From: an uncultured Phycisphaerales bacterium
Lineage (GTDB): Bacteria; Planctomycetota; Phycisphaerae; Tepidisphaerales; Tepidisphaeraceae
DNA: 64,000 bases
Direction of reading: 5' to 3'
Assembly (NCBI GenBank): GCA_903871935.1
Contig: CAIQIQ010000106.1
Location: 1 to 64,000 of the forward strand
Of the stretch, positions 50,704 to 58,379 are shown piece after piece (positions within the stretch are counted from its first letter, which is position 1; every line of letters begins with the position of its first letter). The notes under the pieces were generated by a model. It did not search any database and was not told the origin of the DNA. It saw only the letters and a program-made list of their open reading frames with translations. Both the position numbers and the translations under genes were made by a program.

Positions 50704-52403
50704 ACTGGCTCGACCCCGACCAACCCGATCCCCGCTACATCCAGTCCCTGGTGGACATCCTCGATGCGCCCATGCAGAAGATCAGCGATGCCATTCTGCA
50801 CCCCAAGGGCGGCAGCCCAGCCAGCATCGAATGGAACCTGAACCGCCGCATCCAGGCCAGCGCCATCGTCGGCCAGACGATCCAGCAGGCCAAGCAGAAC
50901 CTCGGTACCTGGACCGGCAAGGCGATCGGCGCATCGGCATCCGAAGGGACCGCCGCCGCCGCCCGGCAGCTTGATGCCCTGCAGAAGACCGGCGCCTTCC
51001 CTGGCATATCGCCCACCTCGCCAATCCGCCCCGGATTCAACTCTCCCAACCTGGACGTTGTCCGCGTCCTGGCTCAGGACACCTATCGCGATGGCGCCCT
51101 GGGCTTGGACCATACCGGCCAGCAGGTTCAGCAGTTACTGCGGAAGATGAGCGATAACGGACTGACCGCCGAACAGGTCAACAAGATGATGGCAAAAAGC
51201 GTGATCGAAGGCACGCCGATGGAGCTTCAAATCGAGCTGCGCACCGCCCTGGAGAAGATCCACGGCAAGACGATCACCTTCCCATCCGGAAAGACGATGA
51301 CGTGCGCCGATTACGCCAAGACCCTGGCCCGCACGCGTCTGCGTGAGGCCCACGTCGTCGCCCGGCATGCACGTCTGCGTAAGGATGGCGTCTTCTATGT
51401 TGTCATCATCGGCAACGTCACGCGCTATCCCTGCACCGCCTACCTCGGCAAGATATACTTCATCGGCGATGGTGAGGACCCGAGCGACCATCACTATCCG
51501 AACCTGGACACGTTGCACACCGCCCGCGGTGATCAGGCTCCGCCATTCCACCCGAACTGCTCAAAGAGCACAGCGCCCATCATCCTTAAGGCTACTCCTG
51601 CTGAAGAGCTAAAAATCGGTGAACCGGACGAAATCAGCCAGAAGATGGCCGAAGTCGGTGCCAACAGCACCGCCGGCCAGCGCCTGGCTGACACCGTTAA
51701 TGTAGAGGCTCACGCCCAGAAGCGCATCGACGCCGTCGCCGAGATCGGCCGGCAGAGAGCCCGTGCCCATGGCTATAATCCCCCGCCATGGAGCCCCGGA
51801 TCTGCCGATGTCGCCCATCTGCGGAAGAAACCCACCGGAGATTTCATCACCGACGCCGCTGCGGAGAAGATACTCAAGCCTCTGGGTGTGTCATCCGTGC
51901 AACTGCATGGTAAGGAGAAGATTGGCGACGTTCTGATACCTCGCGTCGCCGAAGTGATGAAGAGCACCGGTGCAAACTTTTCAACGGTAGAGGTCGACGC
52001 CGGTATCTTCAAATCCGCCAAGGTGAACGGACCTCTGAACTATGATCCTCAGACGCGTAAACTGAGGATCAACCCGAACTGGGAACACTGGGAACGTATT
52101 CCCGAACGCACGCAAGAGAAATACCAGGCTGGTGCTTGGTCTACGGACCGCGCAGATCATATTCTCTGGCACGAGGCCGCCCATGACTTGGTTCTGCAGC
52201 AAGGAATGGCCGCATACCGCGAATTGAAGAAGCGGCACTTTTCCAAAGCCCTGGCCGACGAGATCGCGCTTTCGGTAAGCAAGACCGCCGCGGTGAACGC
52301 TCTGGAGTTCGTTAGCGAAGTGTACAGTATGAAACAGGCGGGAACGTTCATGACGCTCTCTGCCCGCATCAAATCGCTTTATACCGAAGTAGGTGGAATA
52401 TGA
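50700..52403 (+). CDS. MuF-type head morphogenesis protein with C-terminal HEAAH metallopeptidase-like region
   Basis: 567 residues. The N-terminal half is MuF/SPP1 gp7-like: LARTRLREAHVVARHARLRK near 215-235 and DQAPPFHPNCSKSTAPIIL near 280. A linker follows to about 380. The C-terminal half carries HILWHEAAHDLVL with HEAAH at 491-495 and LEFVSEVY near 535-541, an arrangement like gluzincin zinc peptidases. MuF proteins enter the capsid and some carry effector domains to be injected; a peptidase effector or maturation protease is possible. Confidence 0.75.
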   Translation: MNWLDPDQPDPRYIQSLVDILDAPMQKISDAILHPKGGSPASIEWNLNRRIQASAIVGQTIQQAKQNLGTWTGKAIGASASEGTAAAARQLDALQKTGAFPGISPTSPIRPGFNSPNLDVVRVLAQDTYRDGALGLDHTGQQVQQLLRKMSDNGLTAEQVNKMMAKSVIEGTPMELQIELRTALEKIHGKTITFPSGKTMTCADYAKTLARTRLREAHVVARHARLRKDGVFYVVIIGNVTRYPCTAYLGKIYFIGDGEDPSDHHYPNLDTLHTARGDQAPPFHPNCSKSTAPIILKATPAEELKIGEPDEISQKMAEVGANSTAGQRLADTVNVEAHAQKRIDAVAEIGRQRARAHGYNPPPWSPGSADVAHLRKKPTGDFITDAAAEKILKPLGVSSVQLHGKEKIGDVLIPRVAEVMKSTGANFSTVEVDAGIFKSAKVNGPLNYDPQTRKLRINPNWEHWERIPERTQEKYQAGAWSTDRADHILWHEAAHDLVLQQGMAAYRELKKRHFSKALADEIALSVSKTAAVNALEFVSEVYSMKQAGTFMTLSARIKSLYTEVGGI

Positions 52404-52588
52404 TCGCCGAGTTCAATCAATGCCTGACCTGTAAACACATCACCAAAGGAGCCGGATGTGGCGCCTTTGACGTGATTCCCGAGGAGATCGCCACGGACCA
52501 GCACGATCACCGCCAGCCCTACCCCGGTGACCACGGCATCCGCTGGGAACCGAAGGAACCCGGCATCAAGCACCCCATGGACGAGTAG
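52400..52588 (+). CDS. small Cys-containing protein
   Basis: 62 residues overlapping MuF by ATGA: EFNQCLTCKHITKGAGCGAF, then a basic/Pro tail. Three Cys suggest metal binding. Co-translated with MuF; could be its immunity or accessory factor, but this is untested. Confidence 0.55.
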   Translation: MIAEFNQCLTCKHITKGAGCGAFDVIPEEIATDQHDHRQPYPGDHGIRWEPKEPGIKHPMDE

Positions 52589-52606
52589 AGGAAAGGACGG
52601 CCAAGG

Positions 52607-53140
52607 ATGGCCCACCACACAACCAACCCAACCGGCTACGCCACCGCCCCCGACCTCGGCCCGCTGTTCGCAAAGGGGTCGGCAGAACGCAACGGGGTCG
52701 GGAGTGTTTTGTCTGAAAGACCCGAAGGGTGCTGCGCACAAAACACTCCCGACCCCCTTGCGTTGAATTCTCTCCCGACCCCTTCTTCCTTATCCTCCGC
52801 CGCTCTTCCTAAAGCAGTCGACGTCTCCGCCCGCGCCGCCGAGGGCCGCATGCAGCGCATCCTCCGCTACCTGACCAAAGTCACCGATGCCACGCTCGAC
52901 GAGATCTGCGCAGCCTTCTCCGATCCCCAGAGCAACATCGTCGTCAGCCAGAACCAGATCAGCGGCCGCATCTCCGACCTCAAACGCGACCTCTATATAA
53001 GGTGGACCGGCCAAACCCGCCCCAGTCGCTCCGGCTGCTCCTGCGACGTCTACGAAATCACCGACGCCGGACGTGCCGAACTTGTGCGTCTACGCACCCA
53101 CATGACACGGGGACACGGAGACAAGGAGACACGGCGATGA
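52607..53140 (+). CDS. winged-helix protein with nested in-frame hairpins
   Basis: 177 residues. After 20 residues, about 40 residues (NGVGSVLSERPEGCCAQNTP ...) are encoded by two nested family A elements (52673-52786). The rest is a winged-helix domain: RMQRILRYLTKVTDATLDEI, SQNQISGRISDLKRDLYIRW and YEITDAGRAELVRL. The C-terminal THMTRGHGDKETRR is encoded by a CACGGGGACACGGAGACAAG array (53099-53137). Confidence 0.62.
   Translation: MAHHTTNPTGYATAPDLGPLFAKGSAERNGVGSVLSERPEGCCAQNTPDPLALNSLPTPSSLSSAALPKAVDVSARAAEGRMQRILRYLTKVTDATLDEICAAFSDPQSNIVVSQNQISGRISDLKRDLYIRWTGQTRPSRSGCSCDVYEITDAGRAELVRLRTHMTRGHGDKETRR
52673..52786. repeat. family A hairpin A4 nested inside another copy
   Basis: Inner arms at 52692-52711 (ACGGGGTCGGGAGTGTTTTG) and 52739-52759. 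Outer arms AAGGGGTCGG (52673-52682) and CTCCCGACCCCTT (52772-52784) with flanking AACGCAA/TTGCGTT. The structure implies insertion of one element into the loop of another. Confidence 0.8.
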
Positions 53141-53451
53141 AGCTCCACAGAACCGACACTCCTGGCCTTCTAATGTTCCAGTGCCCAGCTTGCGGAAACT
53201 GCCACGGCATCTGGATCCAGCCTGCTGGCCCAGGTAAGCCTGTCTGGACGTGGAACGGCAGCATGGACAAGCCGACGTTCACCCCGTCGCTGATAACTGG
53301 CCGTCCCGTCTGGACTGGTTCGCAGAAGGATGGAAAGTGGGTGGATGAGATCTGCCACTCCTACATCACCGAAGGCCGGATCCAATACCTGGTCGACTGC
53401 ACCCACGCCATGGCCGGCCAGACCGTTGAAATACCAGATTGGGAGCCATGA
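53137..53451 (+). CDS. phage protein, DUF6527-like
   Basis: 104 residues from ATG 53137. LMFQCPACGNCHGIWIQPAG, WTWNGSMDKPTFTPSLITG, ICHSYITEGRIQYLVDCTHA and MAGQTVEIPDW form the pattern of a small phage family with a zinc-like CPxC...CH...H site. Function unknown. Confidence 0.68.
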   Translation: MKLHRTDTPGLLMFQCPACGNCHGIWIQPAGPGKPVWTWNGSMDKPTFTPSLITGRPVWTGSQKDGKWVDEICHSYITEGRIQYLVDCTHAMAGQTVEIPDWEP

Positions 53452-53675
53452 TGACCAACTCCGAAGCCATGAAGATCGCAACCTTGATCGACTGGATCAC
53501 TGGCACCCGAGCGTTCAACGGGAAGGTGGCCAACGCCGCCGAAGCGAAGGATGCCGCGCTGTACCTCGCCGATCGTGCATGCAAGACCGGATGCTGCATC
53601 ATCGCCAGAGGCGCATGGGATAAGTGGCCCACACAACCTCACCAAGAGCCAACGGAGGCAGCAGATCATGCCTGA
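53448..53675 (+). CDS. small unknown protein
   Basis: 75 residues overlapping the preceding stop. MMTNSEAMKIATLIDWITGT and AEAKDAALYLADRACKTGCC; helical. Overlaps the next gene by 8 bp. Confidence 0.55.
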   Translation: MMTNSEAMKIATLIDWITGTRAFNGKVANAAEAKDAALYLADRACKTGCCIIARGAWDKWPTQPHQEPTEAADHA

Positions 53676-53913
53676 AACACACATCGACAATCGCGGTCTC
53701 TATGGCAAGTTCAACGTGCAGCGCACGGACGGCAGGGACGCTCCCGGCCAGAAGCATCACGGCTGCAGGTACTTCGTCATGGATCTCGACCACGATCCCT
53801 ACGCGATCGCGGCGATCCGCGCCTACGCCGTCGCCTGCAGGCCAACCCATCCCCAGCTCGCCGCGGATCTGGACGCCGTCACCAACGCCCGCGTTGGCCA
53901 GGAGAACAAATGA
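53668..53913 (+). CDS. small phage protein
   Basis: 81 residues: GLYGKFNVQRTDGRDAPGQK, HHGCRYFVMDLDHDPYAIAA and HPQLAADLDAV. This pattern recurs in many phages as a small protein of unknown role. Overlaps the next gene. Confidence 0.62.
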   Translation: MPETHIDNRGLYGKFNVQRTDGRDAPGQKHHGCRYFVMDLDHDPYAIAAIRAYAVACRPTHPQLAADLDAVTNARVGQENK

Positions 53914-54383
53914 CCATCCTCGCCTTCCTCCAGAATCAGTGGTTCCACAATCCCGCAAAAGTCGAGCGGCTGATGCAGGTCTATCCTGATCAGCGTGAGT
54001 CGATGATCCACTTCGCTTTATTCAGAGGTTGCTTAACCGGCCGCCGCCTGGAGGCCGCCTTCGGCGAGGAACTCTGCAACCAGATCATCTGGGAGAACGC
54101 CAGCCCAAAGATCGCCGGCCAGTCAGACGGCGTCTTCCCCGCCGATACCGCCCACATGGCCGACGCGATCGGCAAACACAATCCACAGATCATCCTCAGT
54201 TTCGGGTCCGTGGCGGCCGCTGGCCTGGATCAGATCCCCAACTACACCGCCCTGCGAATCATCATCCGCGGTCCCCATCCCGCCGCCCGTTTCCCATACA
54301 TTCGTTCGCAGCTTCTAACGATGGCCGCTGAGGTCCGCAGCGCGATGAACATAATTCGGGAGGCCACACTATGCGCGCAATAA
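53910..54383 (+). CDS. unknown protein, possibly UDG-like fold
   Basis: 157 residues. ILAFLQNQWFHNPAKVERLM, LFRGCLTGRRLEAAFGEELC, IIWENASPKIAG and NPQIILSFGSVAAAGL recall the layout of uracil-DNA-glycosylase-superfamily proteins (an early N-W region and a GxxA strand), but no catalytic motif is certain. Confidence 0.55.
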   Translation: MTILAFLQNQWFHNPAKVERLMQVYPDQRESMIHFALFRGCLTGRRLEAAFGEELCNQIIWENASPKIAGQSDGVFPADTAHMADAIGKHNPQIILSFGSVAAAGLDQIPNYTALRIIIRGPHPAARFPYIRSQLLTMAAEVRSAMNIIREATLCAQ

Positions 54384-54841
54384 GCCTCTGGCAGCCCTGG
54401 GCAAGCGCAGTAGCGATGGGATCAAAGACCATCGAGACCCGCCACTGGTCGACCGACTACCGCGGCCCCCTTGCCATCCACGCCGCCAAGCACTGGACCA
54501 GTGCTATAGCACGAATGATTCACCTGCAGGAACGTTGGGATGCCGCCCTGAACAACGGCAATCCGATCCCGGCTCCAGCGAAGTCATTCTTCCAGTTCGG
54601 CTGCGTGGTCGCTGTGTGCCAGCTCGAAGGCTGCTGCCCCACCGAAGAGATGCGCAACATCGACTTCAGACGTGTTGCCAACGGCCTGACCTGGTCAGAG
54701 CGTGAGATGGGCGACTACTCCCCCGGCCGCTTCGCCTGGATACTCAAAGACATCCGCCCACTCAAGACGCCACTCCGCTGGAAAGGTGGCCAGTCATTCT
54801 TCCAGGTAGACGACGCCCGCATCCAGGAGGCCCTCCGATGA
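54371..54841 (+). CDS. ASCH domain protein
   Basis: 156 residues. RAISLWQPWASAVAMGSKTI ETR, HWSTDYRGPLAIHAAKH, FQFGCVVAVCQLEGC and YSPGRFAWILKDIRPLKTPL are the ASCH signature blocks. ASCH proteins bind or process RNA or nucleosides. It overlaps both neighbours by a few bases. Confidence 0.8.
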   Translation: MRAISLWQPWASAVAMGSKTIETRHWSTDYRGPLAIHAAKHWTSAIARMIHLQERWDAALNNGNPIPAPAKSFFQFGCVVAVCQLEGCCPTEEMRNIDFRRVANGLTWSEREMGDYSPGRFAWILKDIRPLKTPLRWKGGQSFFQVDDARIQEALR

Positions 54842-55017
54842 GCAGACGTGGCAAACTGGAAAAAGGATTCCGTAAGAGCCAGTGGCAACGCATCGAAGCT
54901 GTGCGGCGAGCAGCTCGGGGAACGGTTACCAAGTTCACCTGTGGTGGATGTGGCATTGTGGATCCAGTTTCCGCCCTGCGCCGACAGATCGTCATGGAGA
55001 TGAGGATATGCCGATGA
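54838..55017 (+). CDS. small basic protein with CGGCG
   Basis: 59 residues starting in the ATGA overlap with the ASCH gene: SRRGKLEKGFRKSQWQRIEA, then FTCGGCGIVDPVSALRRQ. A half zinc finger (CxxC). It ends overlapping the next start at 55014. Confidence 0.55.
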   Translation: MSRRGKLEKGFRKSQWQRIEAVRRAARGTVTKFTCGGCGIVDPVSALRRQIVMEMRICR

Positions 55018-55430
55018 CCGATCCAGTGGCCCACATCCGCGAAAGCCTCCACGGCTGGATCACCTCCACCGATGAAGCCACCATCCGCGCCATCCTCAAG
55101 ATCCGCCGCCACCTGGACACGAACCTCAAGAAGCCCTCCATCCCCGCCAACTGGAAACCACTCCGCACCGTCGCCGCCGATCTCCACCTCAACCCCGGCC
55201 ACCTCGCCCGCCTCTGTCGCGAGATATACAGCGCCCAGGACCAGGCCAAAATCTGCACCCACCGCGGCCGCCAGACCTGGTGCCTCTCCCCCGAATCCTG
55301 CGCCACCCTCGCGCCACGCGACACCCACCGGCTGCCGGGACCCGACTCTGAACCCGCCGCGCCATCCACGCGCCACGCGGATGGAGACGTGGATCCACCT
55401 GGTGGCACGATCGAAGGAGGATCAAAGTGA
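55014..55430 (+). CDS. unknown protein, helical N-terminus
   Basis: 138 residues from ATG 55014 (GAGG 8 bases upstream). TDPVAHIRESLHGWITSTDE, TIRAILKIRRHLDTNLKK and LRTVAADLHLNPGHLARLCR may form an HTH. The tail is Pro-rich and low-complexity. It overlaps the next gene by 4 bp. Confidence 0.55.
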   Translation: MTDPVAHIRESLHGWITSTDEATIRAILKIRRHLDTNLKKPSIPANWKPLRTVAADLHLNPGHLARLCREIYSAQDQAKICTHRGRQTWCLSPESCATLAPRDTHRLPGPDSEPAAPSTRHADGDVDPPGGTIEGGSK

Positions 55431-55939
55431 CCGCGAACGCCATTCGACGTCACATCATCGACCTCATTTTCAGACTGGATCGCGAACCCTTACTGCGCGT
55501 CCTGGCCGAAGCCCAATCCTTCACCGCTCCAGGCGGAAGCAATCTCCCAGAGTGGCTCACCACAAAAGAGGCAGCCTCACTACTCCACATCACCACCCGC
55601 CACGCCCGACGCCTCGCCAACACCATCCCCCCAGGCGTTCCCGCCCCAGGCCGAAATGCATCCGGACTCCTGATCCATCGCGACACCATCCACGCCATCC
55701 TCACGCGCCACACCGCGCCAACCACGCGCCACGCGAGCACGAAAAACACTCAAAACCCGTCCGCAACGCGGACATTCACTCGCACATCGCCCACCCGCCC
55801 AAAACGCAACTCCGATACAGTAACCACTGTATCGGAGTCCCTATTTCGTGATGCGGCAAATTTTCAAACTACCCCGGACATCCCGCCCAAATCCGCCCAA
55901 ATTTTCAAACTCCCCGCCTCAACCCCTCCCCGCTCGTAA
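55427..55939 (+). CDS. HTH (excisionase-like) protein at the right end
   Basis: 170 residues. The core WLTTKEAASLLHITTRHARR ... GRNASGLLIHRDTIHAIL is a MerR/excisionase-type helix-turn-helix. The C-terminal 70 residues are low-complexity; they read through a perfect palindrome (55811-55840) and the right-end TTTTCAAACT sites, so the true functional part probably ends near residue 100. Confidence 0.6.
   Translation: MTANAIRRHIIDLIFRLDREPLLRVLAEAQSFTAPGGSNLPEWLTTKEAASLLHITTRHARRLANTIPPGVPAPGRNASGLLIHRDTIHAILTRHTAPTTRHASTKNTQNPSATRTFTRTSPTRPKRNSDTVTTVSESLFRDAANFQTTPDIPPKSAQIFKLPASTPPRS
55811..55840. other. perfect palindrome near the right end
   Basis: CTCCGATACAGT and ACTGTATCGGAG arms with an AACC loop. 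Could be a terminator stem for the early operon or a protein-binding site; no T-run follows. Confidence 0.55.
55856..55914 (-). other. right-end transposase binding sites (two)
   Basis: AAATTTTCAAACTA (55858-55871) and AAATTTTCAAACTCCCC (55898-55914), inverted relative to the left-end sites. Between them and the end (55940-56022) lies a 10-base periodic AATCCCGTCC/AATCCCGTTC/AATCCCGCC array. Confidence 0.7.
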
Positions 55940-56022
55940 CTCTTTATCGTCCCGCCCGTTCCATGCCATCCGGTCCCGGCTAATCCCGTCCAATCCCGTT
56001 CAATCCCGCCTCTCCGAGTACA

Positions 56023-56027
56023 GCCAT
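56023..56027. other. target-site duplication, right copy (GCCAT)
   Basis: GCCAT directly follows TACA of the prophage end and is then followed by AACCC, restoring CCATAA at the host gene end. Confidence 0.75.
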
Positions 56028-56120
56028 AACCCATTTCTCCCCCCATTGCATCCGCCGCCATCGACGTTATAAACCGTACATTGCTCTAACCGGGGTCAAC
56101 CGCCCCTCGCCAGGCGATGT

Positions 56121-58151
56121 ATGGACGAAACCTATCTTTCCAAGCTCAACGCGCAACAGCGGCAGGCGGCTACATTTACGCACACCCGGCCGCTGTTGAT
56201 CATCGCCGGGGCGGGCACGGGAAAGACCAATACGCTCGCCCATCGCGTGGCTCACCTGATCGCCACCGGCGTAAGCCCGGGGCGAATCCTCTTATTGACC
56301 TTCACGCGCCGGGCCGCCCAGGAAATGCTCCGCCGGGTTGATGGCATCCTGCAGTCGGCCAAGCTTGGCGGCGAATCGACCACCACTCGGCTCTGGGGCG
56401 GCACCTTCCATTCCGTCGCCAATCGCCTCCTGCGCATCTATTCGCAGGCGATCGGCCTGGGTGAAGCGTTCACCGTGATGGATCGCTCCGACTCCGAGGA
56501 TCTGCTCAATATCGTTCGCAGCGAACTGGGTCTGGATAAGGGCGAAGCCCGCTTCCCGCGCAAGGCCACCTGCATGTCGATCTACTCGCGCTGCGTGAAT
56601 GCCCAGGAGCCGGTGGAGGATGCCTTAAAGGTGCATTTCCCCTGGTGTAACCAGTACCCGGACCAGCTCAAGACGCTCTTCAAGAACTACACGAACCACA
56701 AGCACGAGCAGAACATCCTCGATTACGATGACCTGCTGCTCTACTGGTACCACCTTCTGCAGAATGACCAGATCGCCCAACAGGTCAGCGCCCGCTTCGA
56801 TGCCGTGCTCGTCGATGAATACCAGGACACCAACATCCTCCAGGCCGGCATCCTGCAGAAGCTCTGCCCCAGCGGCCGGGGCCTGACCGTCGTCGGCGAT
56901 GATGCCCAGAGCATCTACTCCTTCCGCGCTGCCACCGTGCACAACATCCTCGATTTCTCCAAGACATTCCCCGATGCCGAAGTGATCAAGCTCCAGCAGA
57001 ACTACCGTTCGGTACAGCCGATCCTCGACGCCGCCAACTCCGTGATCTCGCTCTCACCGATCGGCTATCGCAAAGAACTCGCGGCCGTCCGCGGTTCAGG
57101 CCAGCGGCCGACGCTGGTGCATCTGACCGATGAAGACCAGCAGGCCCGTTACGTGATCGACCGTGTCCTGCATCACCTCGAAGCAGGCATTCCGCTGAAG
57201 CGTCAGGCCGTCCTCTTCCGCGCCCTGCACCATTCCGATGTGCTGGAAGTGGAACTGATGCGCAAGAACATCCCGTTCGTGAAGTACGGCGGGTTAAAGT
57301 TCCTCGAAGCAGCGCACGTAAAGGATCTGCTCTCCTTCCTTCGCCTGGCAGAGAACAGCCGCGATTCCACCAGCGCCTTTCGCATCCTGCAGCTTCTAGA
57401 CGGCATCGGCCCGGCATCCGCCAAGCGCGCTCTGGAGCATCTGGCGGCCGCCATGTGGGATCTGCACGCCTGGGAGAATCACACCCCGCCCGCGGCGACG
57501 AAGCGGCAATGGCCCCCCTTTGTGGATCTGATGGTAAACCTTGCCAAAGGCAAGATGCCCCTGCAGCAGCAAGTCGCCGAGACCCGCCGGTTCTATGCGC
57601 CGATCCTGGAAAAGCGTTACGACCAGGCGCCGATGCGTATCCGCGACCTGCAGCAGCTTGAGCAGATCAGCAGCAATTTCCGCGACCGCAGCGAGATGCT
57701 TTCAGACCTGACGCTCGACCCGCCGGCAAGCACGCAAGACCTCGCCGGGCCGCCGCTGCTCGATGAGGATTACCTGATCCTCTCCACGATCCACTCCGCC
57801 AAGGGCTGCGAGTGGGACAGCGTCTACGTCCTGCACGCGGCCGATGGGAATATCCCATCGGATATGACCACCGGCTCGCAGGAACTGATCGAAGAAGAGC
57901 GCCGACTCTTTTATGTCTCCCTGACCCGCGCGAAAGACTTCCTCTACGTCTGCTTCCCCGCCTTCTACCAGCACCGCCGCCCGGCCAAAGGATACTCCAT
58001 GGCGCAGCTCACCCGCTTCCTGCCGACGGATGTGGTCCCCATGTTCGACCAGGTGAGCCTGAAGAAGTCCGGCGAAGTCGATGCCGCCGCCGCGATCCCC
58101 GCCAACGCCGCCTCCAACGTCCGCACCAAGATTGCTGGGATGTGGGAGTAG
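56121..58151 (+). CDS. UvrD/PcrA-type ATP-dependent DNA helicase
   Basis: 676 residues. Q-motif NAQQRQAA, Walker A AGAGTGKT at 29-36, motif Ia LTFTRRAAQEM, motif II VDEYQDTN near 235, motif III GDDAQSIYSFRAA, motif IV QNYRS, motif V HSAKGCEWDSVYV and motif VI EEERRLFYVSLTRAKD. All SF1A helicase motifs are in order. It is a 3'-5' helicase for repair or replication restart. It ends KIAGMWE; a copy of this 3' end occurs again at about 58734. Confidence 0.92.
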   Translation: MDETYLSKLNAQQRQAATFTHTRPLLIIAGAGTGKTNTLAHRVAHLIATGVSPGRILLLTFTRRAAQEMLRRVDGILQSAKLGGESTTTRLWGGTFHSVANRLLRIYSQAIGLGEAFTVMDRSDSEDLLNIVRSELGLDKGEARFPRKATCMSIYSRCVNAQEPVEDALKVHFPWCNQYPDQLKTLFKNYTNHKHEQNILDYDDLLLYWYHLLQNDQIAQQVSARFDAVLVDEYQDTNILQAGILQKLCPSGRGLTVVGDDAQSIYSFRAATVHNILDFSKTFPDAEVIKLQQNYRSVQPILDAANSVISLSPIGYRKELAAVRGSGQRPTLVHLTDEDQQARYVIDRVLHHLEAGIPLKRQAVLFRALHHSDVLEVELMRKNIPFVKYGGLKFLEAAHVKDLLSFLRLAENSRDSTSAFRILQLLDGIGPASAKRALEHLAAAMWDLHAWENHTPPAATKRQWPPFVDLMVNLAKGKMPLQQQVAETRRFYAPILEKRYDQAPMRIRDLQQLEQISSNFRDRSEMLSDLTLDPPASTQDLAGPPLLDEDYLILSTIHSAKGCEWDSVYVLHAADGNIPSDMTTGSQELIEEERRLFYVSLTRAKDFLYVCFPAFYQHRRPAKGYSMAQLTRFLPTDVVPMFDQVSLKKSGEVDAAAAIPANAASNVRTKIAGMWE

Positions 58152-58287
58152 AGCCGGTGACCTCACCGGCGGTCAACTGAAACGTAAGAACAGCTGTCGC
58201 CGCGATCACCTCTCACTGCCGGAAGCGTCCTGCATTCCTCTGTTCTTTGCGCCGTTTCCTTCCGGCCGGTGGGGTCACCGGCCCTAC
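58148..58287. repeat. family D palindromic pair, copy D3
   Basis: GTAGAGCCGGTGACCTCACC at 58148 and GCCGGTGGGGTCACCGGCCC at 58266 face each other across about 95 bp, starting inside the helicase stop codon. The 228 bp from 58152 to 58379 hold no other gene. Confidence 0.78.
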
Positions 58288-58321
58288 TGAATGCCGGGGC
58301 GATACGGTCGCATTCCGCTTG

Positions 58322-58335
58322 TGGTTATAATGGTT
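58322..58335 (+). promoter_or_regulatory. possible promoter -10 (TATAAT) for the RHH gene
   Basis: GTGGTTATAATGG about 50 bp before the start at 58380; the -35 is not clear. Confidence 0.35.
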
Positions 58336-58379
58336 CACGTTCACAGCCGATTACGCTGGAAGATGAGTCGGCGAAAACC

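Larger units (their letters stand above)
18555..56022. mobile_element. complete Mu-like transposable prophage (37,468 bp)
   Basis: The boundaries are TGTAGCC at 18555 and GAGTACA at 56022, flanked by the 5-bp direct repeat GCCAT. Copies of AGTTTGAAAATT lie near both ends in opposite orientation, as expected for transposase binding sites. Inside are a MuA-like transposase, a MuB-like ATPase, a GemA-like protein, Mu gp25/27/28-like genes, MuF, and full head and tail sets. The size is close to that of Mu. The repressor and early promoter lie in the middle, unlike Mu. Confidence 0.88.

Noticed and set aside
43598-52786. Repeats considered as a CRISPR array
   Set aside because: Copies are far apart, palindromic, of several families and without regular spacers or cas genes.
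18545-56027. 10-bp att core (GTACAGCCAT) of a tyrosine-integrase prophage
   Set aside because: No integrase gene exists inside; the DDE transposase, TGTA/TACA ends and the 5-bp GCCAT duplication explain the junctions better.
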